From contig NZ_BLAF01000007.1 of NCBI RefSeq assembly GCF_009687885.1, positions 124,001 to 188,000 on the forward strand: 64,000 nt of DNA, written 5' to 3'. Shown here in pieces: positions 8,077 through 16,487 of this stretch. Each line of letters opens with the position of its first letter. Position 1 is the first letter of the stretch. This stretch comes from Acrocarpospora pleiomorpha. GTDB lineage: Bacteria; Actinomycetota; Actinomycetes; Streptosporangiales; Streptosporangiaceae. Both the position numbers and the translations under genes were made by a program. The notes beneath the pieces were generated by a model, which ran no database searches, had not been told where the DNA came from, and worked only from the letters and a program-made list of their open reading frames with translations.

Positions 8077-9108
8077 TCATGCCGACGCGAGTTCGCCTTG
8101 CTCAGGAGCGGTCGCGGCTTCCAGGAGCGGGAAGTGGCACGCGGCGAACCGACCCGGAGCCGCTTCCCTAATCTCGGGTTCTTCTCGCGAGCAGATGTCC
8201 TGGACTCGAGGGCACCTCGTCCGGAATCGGCACCCGCTCGGAGGGTTCAGCGGCGACGGAAGATCGCCCGACAGGGCGGCTTCCTGGATGCCCGCTTCCG
8301 GGTCAGGCTCGGGGATGGATTGGATCAGGGCGCGGGTGTACGGGTGGAGCGGCGCGGCGAACAGGGCGTCGGAGTCGGCCACTTCGCAGATCTTGCCTAG
8401 GTACATCACCACGACGCGGTCACTGAGGTTCTTGATCACCGCGAGGTCGTGCGCGATGAAGACCATCGTGAGTTCGTATCTCGCCTTCATCTCCTCGAGC
8501 AGGTTCATGATCTGCGCCTGCACCGAGACGTCCAAGGCGGACACCGGCTCGTCGCAGATCACCACCTGGGGGTCGAGGACCATGGCGCGAGCGATGGAGA
8601 TCCGCTGGCATTGGCCCCCTGAGAACTCGTGCGGCCGGCGGTCGGGAGCGGTGTCAGGGTCGAGTCCGACCCGCTCGATGATCGTGCGTACGCGCGTCTC
8701 GATCTCGCGTTTGCTCAGTTCGCCGTGGATGCGCAGGCCCTCGGCGATGATGTCCTTGACCTTGCGGAGCGGGTTCAGGGAGGAGATCGGGTCCTGGAAG
8801 ATCATCTGGAGCTTGTCCCGCCGCTGCCGCAGCGCCGCACCTTTGAGCGCGGTGACCTCGACGCCGTCGACCAGGACCGAACCCGATGTCGGCGGAGGCA
8901 GCTGCATGATCGCTTTGGCCACGCTCGACTTTCCGCAACCGGACTCGCCGACGAGTCCTACGGTCTCGCCTCGGCGTGCGTCGAAACTCACGTCGGAGAC
9001 GGCGAACACGCGTTCGCCGCGCCGTCCGACGTACTCGACGGTCAGGTTGCGTACGTCCAGGACGACGTCGTCGCTGTCGCGAAGGTGGGCGGTGCCGCTA
9101 CCGGCCAT
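8077..9108 (-). CDS. Dipeptide/oligopeptide ABC transporter ATP-binding protein (DppF/OppF type)
   Basis: A 343-aa ATPase. Walker A is GESGCGKSS, the ABC signature is FSGGQCQRISIARAM and Walker B is VVICDEPVSALD. The C-terminal oligopeptide-transporter extension (HPYTRALIQSIPEPDPE, CRFRTRCPRVQDIC) places it in the DppF/OppF class. It overlaps the preceding ATPase gene by 11 bases and is the last gene of the SBP-permease-permease-ATPase-ATPase operon. It couples ATP hydrolysis to uptake through the two permeases encoded upstream. Confidence 0.92.
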   Translation of the reverse strand: MAGSGTAHLRDSDDVVLDVRNLTVEYVGRRGERVFAVSDVSFDARRGETVGLVGESGCGKSSVAKAIMQLPPPTSGSVLVDGVEVTALKGAALRQRRDKLQMIFQDPISSLNPLRKVKDIIAEGLRIHGELSKREIETRVRTIIERVGLDPDTAPDRRPHEFSGGQCQRISIARAMVLDPQVVICDEPVSALDVSVQAQIMNLLEEMKARYELTMVFIAHDLAVIKNLSDRVVVMYLGKICEVADSDALFAAPLHPYTRALIQSIPEPDPEAGIQEAALSGDLPSPLNPPSGCRFRTRCPRVQDICSREEPEIREAAPGRFAACHFPLLEAATAPEQGELASA

Positions 9109-10183
9109 CAGTTGACTCCCCTGCGTTCACGGCGGTGCCCGCTGCGTTGACGCCGACCTTGATGTTGTTCTCTCGTGCCGCGTCGCCGGCCGGAGTTCCC
9201 AGCGGGAAGAAGCAGGCCGACGTGTGGGCGGGATCGATCGGTGTCGGCTCCAGGACAGGGGTCTCGCTGAGGCAGCGAGGCTGCGCCGACGGGCATCTCG
9301 GCGCGAAACTGCACGCCTGCGGTGGATCGATCAGCACAGGTGGGCGGCCTGGGATCGAGGCCAGCCGGGTGTGACTGGGGTGGGAGACCCGGGGAATCGC
9401 GTCGATGAGCGCCCGCGTGTACGGATGCCGCATGTTCGAGAACAGCTGCTTGGTGGGCGCCTTCTCGACGATCCGCCCGGCGTACATCACGGCGATCGAG
9501 TCGGCTCGCCCCGCGACCACCCCGAGGTCGTGGGTGATGAGCACCATGCCCATGCCCGAGTCCGCCTGCAGCCGCTCGAGGAGGTTGAGGATCTGGTGCT
9601 GGACCGTCACATCGAGGGCGGTCGTCGGCTCGTCCGCGATCAGCAGCTCGGGCGAGCAGGAGATCGCGAGGGCGATGGTGACACGCTGGCGCATGCCGCC
9701 GGACAGGTTGTGCGGGTACTGCTTGGCGCGCTTGGCCGGCTCGGGGATCCCCACCAGCGTGAGCAGGCGGATCGCCTCCTCCTCGGCCTGCTCGCGGCTC
9801 AACCCGAGGTGGAAGCGGAGGGTCTCGGTGAGCTGCGCGCCGACGGTCAGCACCGGCGTGAGCGAGGTCATCGGGTCCTGGAAGACCATGGACAGGTCGA
9901 CACCCCAGAGGTGCTTGTTCTGCTTCGGCGAGACCGTGGCCAGGTCGAGGCCCTTGAGGCGGATCTCGCTTCCCGGAAGGACCCGGGCGCTCGGGGCGAG
10001 GATCTTCATGATCGACCGGGAGAGCACGGACTTGCCCGAGCCTGACTCGCCCACGATCCCCAGGGTCTCCCCCGCCCGGAGGTCGAGATCGACTCCGTCG
10101 ACGGCCCGTACCAGGCCACGGGGTGTGTCGAACCAGACCTTCAGGTTTCTCACCTGCAGAAGACGGGCCTCGGTGGTGCTCAT
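9098..10183 (-). CDS. Dipeptide/oligopeptide ABC transporter ATP-binding protein (DppD/OppD type)
   Basis: A 361-aa ATPase with Walker A GESGSGKS, signature LSGGMRQRVTIALA and Walker B LLIADEPTTALD. The C-terminal segment CSFAPRCPSAQPRC is the Cys-containing extension typical of this class. It partners with the ATPase at 8077-9108, and its start overlaps the permease stop by four bases (ATGA), so the two are translationally coupled. The substrate is set by the binding proteins at 12.1 kb and 2.0 kb. In this catabolic block the cargo may be a small organic acid or amide conjugate rather than a peptide; that is inference. Confidence 0.92.
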   Translation of the reverse strand: MSTTEARLLQVRNLKVWFDTPRGLVRAVDGVDLDLRAGETLGIVGESGSGKSVLSRSIMKILAPSARVLPGSEIRLKGLDLATVSPKQNKHLWGVDLSMVFQDPMTSLTPVLTVGAQLTETLRFHLGLSREQAEEEAIRLLTLVGIPEPAKRAKQYPHNLSGGMRQRVTIALAISCSPELLIADEPTTALDVTVQHQILNLLERLQADSGMGMVLITHDLGVVAGRADSIAVMYAGRIVEKAPTKQLFSNMRHPYTRALIDAIPRVSHPSHTRLASIPGRPPVLIDPPQACSFAPRCPSAQPRCLSETPVLEPTPIDPAHTSACFFPLGTPAGDAARENNIKVGVNAAGTAVNAGESTDGR

Positions 10184-11067
10184 AGCGACGACTCCCTGCC
10201 GATTCGGCCCCGTGCCCAGTCACCGAGCCTGTTGAACGCGAACACCGTGAGGAAGAAGAACATCCCGGGGATCATGACGAGATGGGGGTGTTCGTTCATC
10301 TGGCTGCGGCCGTCGGCGAGCATGCCGCCCCAGCTCGGCGTCGGCGGCGGCACGCCGAGTCCCAGGAAGCTGAGACTGCCCTCGGCCACGACGAGCGCGG
10401 CCATCACCACGAGCATCAGCGACATGACCGGGAGCATCACGTTGGCCAGCAGTTCGCGGGTCAGCACCCGGAACGGGCTCGCGCCGAGCGCCTTGGACGC
10501 GGTGACGAACTCCCGTTCGGCGAAGGCGATGGTGTTCGCGCGAGCGATTCGGGCGAAGTTCGGGATGCCCAGGAGAGCCAGGCCGAGGACGAGGTTCGTC
10601 AGGCTCGGCCGCATGGCGGCGACCAGCGCGATGAGGAACATCAGCGGGGGGAACGCCATCAGGAAGTTCACCAGCAGTGAGATCGTGGAGTCGACGGCGC
10701 CGCGGAAATAGCCTGCGGCCATCCCGAAGGCGACACCCACCACCATGGCGAGGGCGGTGGCGCCAAGCCCGACCGCCATGGAGATCCGGGCGCCGTAGAC
10801 GCACCTCGAGAGGATGTCGCGTCCCAAGATGTCGGTGCCCAGAAGGTGGTCGCCCAGGCCAGGGGTGGCGCTGAAGACGTTGCCGATCTCATTGGGATCG
10901 GCCAGCGGAAGCCAGTCCGCGGTGATCGCCCCGACGACGACAAGACCGAGCCACACCGCGCCCAGCGGCGCCCCGTAGTCGCGCCGGCGCCTTCGCCTCT
11001 TGACGACCGGGGCGGCGTCGGCCGACTTCACGGTCGGCGGGACTTTCAGACCGACGACATCCGTCAT
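10180..11067 (-). CDS. ABC transporter permease (DppC type)
   Basis: A 295-aa membrane protein. ATG at 11067 overlaps the stop of the preceding permease (ATGA), which fixes the start; the longer open frame upstream is shadow. A basic N-terminal stretch VVKRRRRRRDYG precedes the first helix. The family features are LLGTDILGRDILSRCVYGARIS and the EAA loop ASKALGASPFRVLTRELL. It has about six membrane segments and forms the channel with the DppB-type partner. Confidence 0.92.
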   Translation of the reverse strand: MTDVVGLKVPPTVKSADAAPVVKRRRRRRDYGAPLGAVWLGLVVVGAITADWLPLADPNEIGNVFSATPGLGDHLLGTDILGRDILSRCVYGARISMAVGLGATALAMVVGVAFGMAAGYFRGAVDSTISLLVNFLMAFPPLMFLIALVAAMRPSLTNLVLGLALLGIPNFARIARANTIAFAEREFVTASKALGASPFRVLTRELLANVMLPVMSLMLVVMAALVVAEGSLSFLGLGVPPPTPSWGGMLADGRSQMNEHPHLVMIPGMFFFLTVFAFNRLGDWARGRIGRESSL

Positions 11068-12023
11068 GTCGTAGCCCTCCTCACGCGCGGGTCCAGCAGC
11101 GGGTACGCCAGATCCACGAGGCTGTTCAGAACCAGATAGATGAGGGCGCTCAGCAGCACGATCGCCTGGACCGTGATGAAGTCGCGGTTGTTGATCGCGA
11201 TGACGACGAGCGAACCCAGTCCAGGGATCGAGAAGATCATCTCGACGATGACGGCGCCGCCGATGAGCCGGCCGATCACGACGCCGGAGACCGTGACCAG
11301 GGAGAACGACGACTGCCGCAACGCGTGCCGTACAAGGATCCGCCAGGTTGGAAGCCCGCGCGCCCGAGCCGACAGGACGTGGTCCTGCTGCAGGGTCGCC
11401 ATCATGTCGCCCTTGAGCAGCCTGATGAACAGGACGCACTCACCGGCGGCCAGGGAGACGACCGGGAGGATGACCGCCCTGAGGTGCTGGAACGGATCCT
11501 CGCTGAACGGCACCCAGCCCACGATGGGCAGCCATCCGAGCTGGACGCCGAACACCCAGACGAGAACGATCGCGAGGACGAATGCCGGGGTCGCCAGCGT
11601 CGCGGACGCGATGAACGTCGCGATCCTGTCGATGATCCCGCCGGGCCGGTACGCGCTGTATATCCCGACGGGGATCGCGACCGCGAGCGCGACCGCCATC
11701 GCCAGGACGGCCAGTTCGAGAGAGACCGGAGCCCGCTCGGCGATCGTCGTCGCCACCGGGATCCTGGTCTGCCACGACGTCCCGAGGTCGCCGTGGAGGA
11801 GGTCGCCCAGCCAGGAGACGTATCGCGTCACCAGGGACTGGTCGAATCCGTAGAGCTGGATGAGCTGCTGCCGCATCTCGTCCGTCGCGCCTTCGGGGAG
11901 CAGCCCGTCGACGGGATCGCCGGGGATGAGCTCGAGCAGGAGGAACGTTGCGACGCTCACCATGACGAGCAGGAGGACGAACCTCGCCATGGAGAACATC
12001 CGCCGTCGGATCAATGTGGTCAC
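11064..12023 (-). CDS. ABC transporter permease (DppB type)
   Basis: A 319-aa membrane protein with the DppB-like start RRRMFSMARFVLLLVMVSVATF, then LIPGDPVDGL, GDLGTSW and the EAA loop SARARGLPTWRILVRHAL. The FSIPGLGSLVVIAINNRDF segment near the C-terminus is typical of the family. It lies 66 bases after the solute-binding protein gene and starts the run of four overlapping transporter genes. Confidence 0.92.
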   Translation of the reverse strand: MTTLIRRRMFSMARFVLLLVMVSVATFLLLELIPGDPVDGLLPEGATDEMRQQLIQLYGFDQSLVTRYVSWLGDLLHGDLGTSWQTRIPVATTIAERAPVSLELAVLAMAVALAVAIPVGIYSAYRPGGIIDRIATFIASATLATPAFVLAIVLVWVFGVQLGWLPIVGWVPFSEDPFQHLRAVILPVVSLAAGECVLFIRLLKGDMMATLQQDHVLSARARGLPTWRILVRHALRQSSFSLVTVSGVVIGRLIGGAVIVEMIFSIPGLGSLVVIAINNRDFITVQAIVLLSALIYLVLNSLVDLAYPLLDPRVRRATT

Positions 12024-12089
12024 GAGATTTTCCTCGCCATCGGTTCGCGCCCTTTCTCGCCGCCCGTCCCTGAAGGCACGGTCGGCGTG

Positions 12090-13652
12090 TTACTTGTCCA
12101 CCCACAGGAGTTCCGGCGACGCCGCGTAGAGCGTGACCGGGTTGACTCCGTGCACGTGCTTGGCGGCCAAGATGACGTCCTGCTCGTAGGCGAACAACCG
12201 GTTCGGCGCGTCCTTGGAGATCTCCGCGCCCACGACCTTCCACGCCGCGGCGACCTCGTTGGCGTCCGTCGAGTGGATCGTCGTGTCCAGCGCCGCGTCG
12301 ACCTTCGGGTTGGAGTAGCCGTACACGTTGAGGTCGCCGCCGGTGTAGAAGGTGCGGTAGACGGTCACCGGGGACTGGCTGATCACCGACGCGTGCACCG
12401 AGATCTGGAACTTGCCCTCCCGGAACAGCCGGCCGATGACCGCGTTCTCCGTCGGCTTGAGCTCTACGTGGAGGCCATTGATCTTGTTGAGTTGGGCCGC
12501 GACGACCTCGCCCACCTGCTTCATGATCGGGGCCGGGCTGTAGGTGAGCATCTCCAGGTTCAGGCTGGTCTTTCCCGTCTTCGCGAGGTACGCGTCGAAG
12601 AGCCGCTGAGCCTCGGTCAGGTCGAACTTCGGGTACGTCACGGCGGCATCGCGATTCGGGCTGTCCTTCGGGAAGAACGCGTCCGGCGGCTCATCGCCCG
12701 GGTAGGCGGCCGCCGTCAGCTGGGGCGCGTTGAACGCGTGCAGAAGAGCCTGGCGCAGGTCCGGGTCTCCGATGATCGGGTCCTTCAGGTTGAAGCCCAG
12801 GCCGGTGCCGCCGAACAGCGGGATCGCGTGCACTCCGTACCCTTCCGGCTGGAGTTCGCGGCCGAACCGCTTCAGGAAGGTCGCGGTGAGGTCGACCTGG
12901 CCGGCCCGCAGCGCGTTCACGCGCTGGTCATCCTGGACCACCGTCGCGTAGGTGATGCGATCGAGGTACGGCAAGCCCTTCTCGACGTAGCCGGGGTTGC
13001 GCTTCAGCTGGATCTGGGAGCCCGGCACCCAGGTGTCCACCAGGAACGGGCCCGCGCCGACGGGTTCGGTCGCGAACTTCTCGCCCTTGGCCTTGATCGC
13101 GGCCGGCGAAGCGATCGAGCCGAGGTCGTACTGCAATGCCCAGGGGAACTGGTAGTTCGTGCTGGCCAGCGTGATCTCGAGGGTGAGCGGGTCGACGACC
13201 TTCCACGTCATCTGGGCGAGCCAATAGCCCGCGAACGACAGCAGGGCCGGGTCCTTCAGGCGCTCCCAGTTGAAGGCGACCGCCTCCGCGTCGTAGGGCG
13301 TGCCGTCGGTGAATTTGGTCCCGGACCGGAGCTTCAGGGTCCACACCTTGCCGTCCGAGGATTCGAACGACTCCGCCATCGCCGGCTCAAACTTCTGATC
13401 CTCGAAGCTGTACCGCGCCAGCGTCCCGTAAAGCGCGGCACAGATGTAGTAGGCGCTGCTCGAGCACAGCGCGGAGTCAAGTGAGTTGAGCTGGCTCAGC
13501 CTGGACATCGTCAACTCGCCGCCCTGACGCGGCGTCCCGTCGTTCGGAACACTTCCGCCGGTGGGTTCCGCGGCGCTGCTGCCGCAGGCAGCGACTGTCG
13601 ATGCCGCCACGAGGGCGACCACCATGCGGGATAGCCGTCGACCGACCCTCAT
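12090..13652 (-). CDS. Peptide/opine-type ABC transporter solute-binding lipoprotein (copy 2)
   Basis: A 520-aa SBP family 5 protein. ATG at 13652 follows AAAGGAGCAGGG. The signal peptide ends in VAAC, so Cys23 is lipidated. It is clearly homologous to the copy at 1959-3524 (shared segments KVWTLKLRSG, FTDGTPYDAEAV, PVGAGPF, DLRQALLHAF, AQRLFDAYLAKTGK). As the first gene of the ABC operon it is probably the main binding protein, and the distal copy may widen substrate range. Operator site 3 lies about 140 bases upstream. Confidence 0.92.
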   Translation of the reverse strand: MRVGRRLSRMVVALVAASTVAACGSSAAEPTGGSVPNDGTPRQGGELTMSRLSQLNSLDSALCSSSAYYICAALYGTLARYSFEDQKFEPAMAESFESSDGKVWTLKLRSGTKFTDGTPYDAEAVAFNWERLKDPALLSFAGYWLAQMTWKVVDPLTLEITLASTNYQFPWALQYDLGSIASPAAIKAKGEKFATEPVGAGPFLVDTWVPGSQIQLKRNPGYVEKGLPYLDRITYATVVQDDQRVNALRAGQVDLTATFLKRFGRELQPEGYGVHAIPLFGGTGLGFNLKDPIIGDPDLRQALLHAFNAPQLTAAAYPGDEPPDAFFPKDSPNRDAAVTYPKFDLTEAQRLFDAYLAKTGKTSLNLEMLTYSPAPIMKQVGEVVAAQLNKINGLHVELKPTENAVIGRLFREGKFQISVHASVISQSPVTVYRTFYTGGDLNVYGYSNPKVDAALDTTIHSTDANEVAAAWKVVGAEISKDAPNRLFAYEQDVILAAKHVHGVNPVTLYAASPELLWVDK

Positions 13653-13794
13653 ATCCCTGCTCCTTTGGTTGGGAACGTGTTTGTACTGATGCCAGGTCGA
13701 CGCACTTGAACGACGGCTGACCACAGGAATCCGCCCGAAACACCGCTGTAATGCTTGGCCCGACGCTAGGACGGCCGAGGTGGCATGTCAATGC

Positions 13795-13810
13795 TTCCAA
13801 ATGTATAGAA
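13795..13810. promoter_or_regulatory. Operator site 3 of the catabolic regulon
   Basis: On the minus strand this is TTCTATACATTTGGAA, the second-best match to the regulon palindrome (TTCnATA / TTTGGAA). It lies in the 400-base divergent region between the ABC operon (start 13652, minus) and the MFS gene (plus). The rest of that region (13653-14068) shows no gene I can support apart from this and the next palindrome. Confidence 0.55.
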
Positions 13811-13986
13811 GTAGTCACTAAGTTGCGGCGATCTTGAAGCCGAGGCCAGCAGGTCCCGATCAGAGCCGGGGAGCGATCTCGGACGCGAAAAGCTCGAGGT
13901 AATCGGCGTTTCCCAGAGGGCGTGCCTGCCGTGGGCGAGATCACGAAGCCGGTCACACCTACTGCTACATGCTGGCTCGAAGTCGT

Positions 13987-14010
13987 ATAGTTCCATAATC
14001 ATGGAACTAT
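13987..14010. promoter_or_regulatory. Operator site 6: 10-bp perfect inverted repeat upstream of the MFS gene
   Basis: ATAGTTCCAT (13987-13996) and ATGGAACTAT (14001-14010) are exact reverse complements separated by four bases. The core 13991-14006 is TTCCATAATCATGGAA, the most symmetric member of the six sites. It lies about 60 bases before the MFS coding start, where a dimeric repressor would block transcription. Confidence 0.7.
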
Positions 14011-14068
14011 CTGATTGCGCCAAGGGGAGACACGCCCACATGACAATGGCAACCGCGCGCTCAGCGGG

Positions 14069-15517
14069 ATGGCGCTGATGCGAAGCCGGTACGTGCGCCG
14101 CGCCGACAGCCCGAACGCGGTCATCGTGGTCCTGTGCATGGTCGGCATCGTGGCCGCGCTCGGGGGGACCCTGCTCGTGCCGCTGGTGTCGCGCCTTCCC
14201 GAGATCTACGACGTCAGCGCCGTTCAGGCCTCCTGGATCATCACGAGCACGCTGCTCGCGGGGGCGCTCGCGACGCCGATCCTCACGCGCCTGGCGGACA
14301 TGTTCGGCGAGCGGCTGATCATCGTGGCCACGCTGATCGGCTTGGTGCTGGGCTCGTTGCTGCTGGCGGTCAGCGACAGTTTCGCGCTGGCCATCGTCGG
14401 GCGTTCCCTCCAGGGAGTGGCGGCAGCGCTCGTACCCGTCGCGATGAGCCTGATGAAGCACGTGCTGCCACCAGAGAGGGTCGGCTTCGGGGTGGCCCTG
14501 ATGAGCGGGACGCTGGGCGCGGGCTCCGCGCTCGGGCTGCCGCTGGCCGGCTTCATGTACACCCATCTGGGCTGGAATTCGCTGTTCTGGGGGCTTGCGA
14601 TCGTCGGCGCACTGCTCGCGTTCCTGGTCTGGACGATGCTGCCCAAGCGCGTGACCTCGAAGCAGTCGATCGACTGGTTCGGGGCGCTGCTCCTCACCGT
14701 GGCGCTGACTCCTCTTGTTCTCGTGGTCACCCAGGGCAACGTCTGGGGCTGGCTGAGCCGTCCGATCATCGGGCTGGCCCTGCTCAGTCTCGTCGCGTTC
14801 CTCGCGTGGGTGCCCTGGGAGCGGCGGCAGCGTGATCCCATCGTCCATCTGGGGCTGCTGGTGCTCAGGCCGGTCGCCTTGACGAACATCGTCGCGATCA
14901 TCATCGCGATGGCGATGCTGATCAACCTTTTCCTGGCCGGCCAGCAGTTGGCCGTGCCGGAGTTCGTGGCGGGTGGCCTGGGCCTCTCGGCGGATGCGAC
15001 GGGGCTGGTCATGGCGTTCCCGGCCGGTGCGGTGGCGGCCGCGTCGCCCCTGGCCGCCCGGCTTCTGCGTCGTTTCGGTGGTCGTTGGGTGCTCGTCGCC
15101 GGTGCGCTGTTCATGGCCGCCAGCTACGTGGCCCGGGTCCTCCTCGACGGATCGGTGTTCGAGGTCGCCCTCGGCGCGGTCCTGGTCTGCGTGGGAACCT
15201 GTCTCGCGCTGTCGGCCATGCCGATGATCATCATGGCCGCCGTCCCGTCCGAGCACACCGCGTCCGCCAACGGCATCAACACGCTCTGCCGGATGCTCGG
15301 CACGTCGTTGTCCACTGCCGGCATGGCGGCCGTCACCTCGTTCACGGCGGTCACGTTCGATGGAACGGAGTACCCGACCACCGAGACCTATCACCTGCTG
15401 TTCTGGGCGTGTGTCGTTCTGTCCGTGGCAGCGGCGCTGCTGACGACCGCGATCCCGCGGCGCGATCAGCTCCCGGACGGGCTTGTGACCGAATCGGCGA
15501 CCGCGCCCTTGCGCTAG
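14069..15517 (+). CDS. MFS transporter (multidrug/efflux type)
   Basis: A 482-aa membrane protein of the DHA2-like type with about 13-14 membrane helices. Features are the early RRADSPNAVIVVLCMVG helix, LTRLADMFGERLIIV (motif A-like) and GRSLQGVAAALVPVAM. The start is uncertain. ATG 14069 is used; ATG 14078 overlaps the TGA of a 12-codon reading frame that begins at ATG 14040 behind AGGGGAG, so coupling from a leader is possible. The gene is divergent from the ABC operon and has the best regulon operator in front of it, so it probably exports or imports the substrate or a toxic intermediate. It overlaps the convergent MDR gene by four bases. Confidence 0.85.
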   Translation: MALMRSRYVRRADSPNAVIVVLCMVGIVAALGGTLLVPLVSRLPEIYDVSAVQASWIITSTLLAGALATPILTRLADMFGERLIIVATLIGLVLGSLLLAVSDSFALAIVGRSLQGVAAALVPVAMSLMKHVLPPERVGFGVALMSGTLGAGSALGLPLAGFMYTHLGWNSLFWGLAIVGALLAFLVWTMLPKRVTSKQSIDWFGALLLTVALTPLVLVVTQGNVWGWLSRPIIGLALLSLVAFLAWVPWERRQRDPIVHLGLLVLRPVALTNIVAIIIAMAMLINLFLAGQQLAVPEFVAGGLGLSADATGLVMAFPAGAVAAASPLAARLLRRFGGRWVLVAGALFMAASYVARVLLDGSVFEVALGAVLVCVGTCLALSAMPMIIMAAVPSEHTASANGINTLCRMLGTSLSTAGMAAVTSFTAVTFDGTEYPTTETYHLLFWACVVLSVAAALLTTAIPRRDQLPDGLVTESATAPLR

Positions 15518-16470
15518 GTCCAGTCCAGCACCAGCCGACCTCGGACGCGGCCACGTTCGAGGGTTCGGTGCGCTTCCGCCGCCTGGGACGGCTCGTACGT
15601 GGTCGCGACCCGGAGAGTCAGCGAACCGTCCTCGACTCGGTCCCTGAGGTAGTCGATCTTCGCCCGGTCGTGGAAGTACGCGACGCAGACCGTCATGAAC
15701 TTGGTGATCGCGCGTTCGGGCTGCCAGTCGTCGGGTCGTACGGTCACGAACCAGCCGTTGTCCCGGACCGCCGGCATCAGGTCCTCCGGTCCGATCAAGG
15801 CGGCGTCCACGACCGCGTCCAAGGGCCTGCCGGCTGCTGCCAGGAAGCGCTCGCCGACATCATCTCCACGTGCGATGACCCGGTCAGCGCCCAGGTTCTC
15901 GATCAGTGAGACGTCCCCAGGCGACGCGTCGGCGACCACCGTCCATCCGCGGATCTTCGCCAGCTGGATCGTGTAGCCGCCCACGGCGCCGGCGCCACCC
16001 GTCACGCCGAGCATGCCCCCGGGGGGAAGGTCGTCGAGCGCGCGCAGTGCCGTCAGCCCGTTCATGAGCAGGGTTGAGCCGGAGACGAAGTCGCTTCCCG
16101 TCGGAAGAGTGGTCAGGGAGTCGTCTTGGACGATCACCTGGCTCGAGTAGGCGCCGCTCGCCGGGTCCATGCCTGGGAGAGTCGCGCCGATCACCCGGTC
16201 CCCCACCGACCAGGTCGCCGAGTCACCGACCGCGCTCACTACCCCGGCGAAGTCCATCCCTGGGACGAGCGGGCATCCGTCCTCCCGGAGTCGGCCGGTG
16301 ATCCGGCCGGTGCGGAACAGCACATCGGTGGGGTTGACCGTGGCCGCTTTCACGTGCACTCGGACTTGGGCGCCCTCGGGCTCGGTGATCGGGACGTCGA
16401 CGAGGCGCAGTACCTCCGGTCCGCCGAATCCCGTGAGCCCGACGGCAGGAACCTGTTCCTTACTGTGCAT
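15514..16470 (-). CDS. MDR-superfamily NADP-dependent oxidoreductase (quinone-reductase-like)
   Basis: A 318-aa medium-chain dehydrogenase/reductase without visible structural-zinc cysteines. The N-terminal catalytic domain has VKAATVNPTDVLFRTGRI and PLVPGMDFAGVV, and the Rossmann motif is GVTGGAGAVGGYTIQLAK near residue 150. Its length suits zinc-independent quinone or enoyl reductases. It is 17 bases downstream of the KstD-like flavoprotein and shares its promoter. It likely reduces an unsaturated ketone or handles electrons in the same pathway. Confidence 0.85.
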   Translation of the reverse strand: MHSKEQVPAVGLTGFGGPEVLRLVDVPITEPEGAQVRVHVKAATVNPTDVLFRTGRITGRLREDGCPLVPGMDFAGVVSAVGDSATWSVGDRVIGATLPGMDPASGAYSSQVIVQDDSLTTLPTGSDFVSGSTLLMNGLTALRALDDLPPGGMLGVTGGAGAVGGYTIQLAKIRGWTVVADASPGDVSLIENLGADRVIARGDDVGERFLAAAGRPLDAVVDAALIGPEDLMPAVRDNGWFVTVRPDDWQPERAITKFMTVCVAYFHDRAKIDYLRDRVEDGSLTLRVATTYEPSQAAEAHRTLERGRVRGRLVLDWT

Positions 16471-16487
16471 CCCGTACGCTCTCCTCG

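Noticed and set aside
11325-13484. 719-codon plus-strand frame opposite the ABC operon
   Set aside because: Antisense shadow of permease and binding-protein genes; composition (RDRDR, HHDEQE) is non-natural and there is no ribosome site.
13766-15394. 542-codon minus frame opposite the MFS gene
   Set aside because: Arg/Gly/Asp/Gln-rich shadow of the plus-strand transporter.
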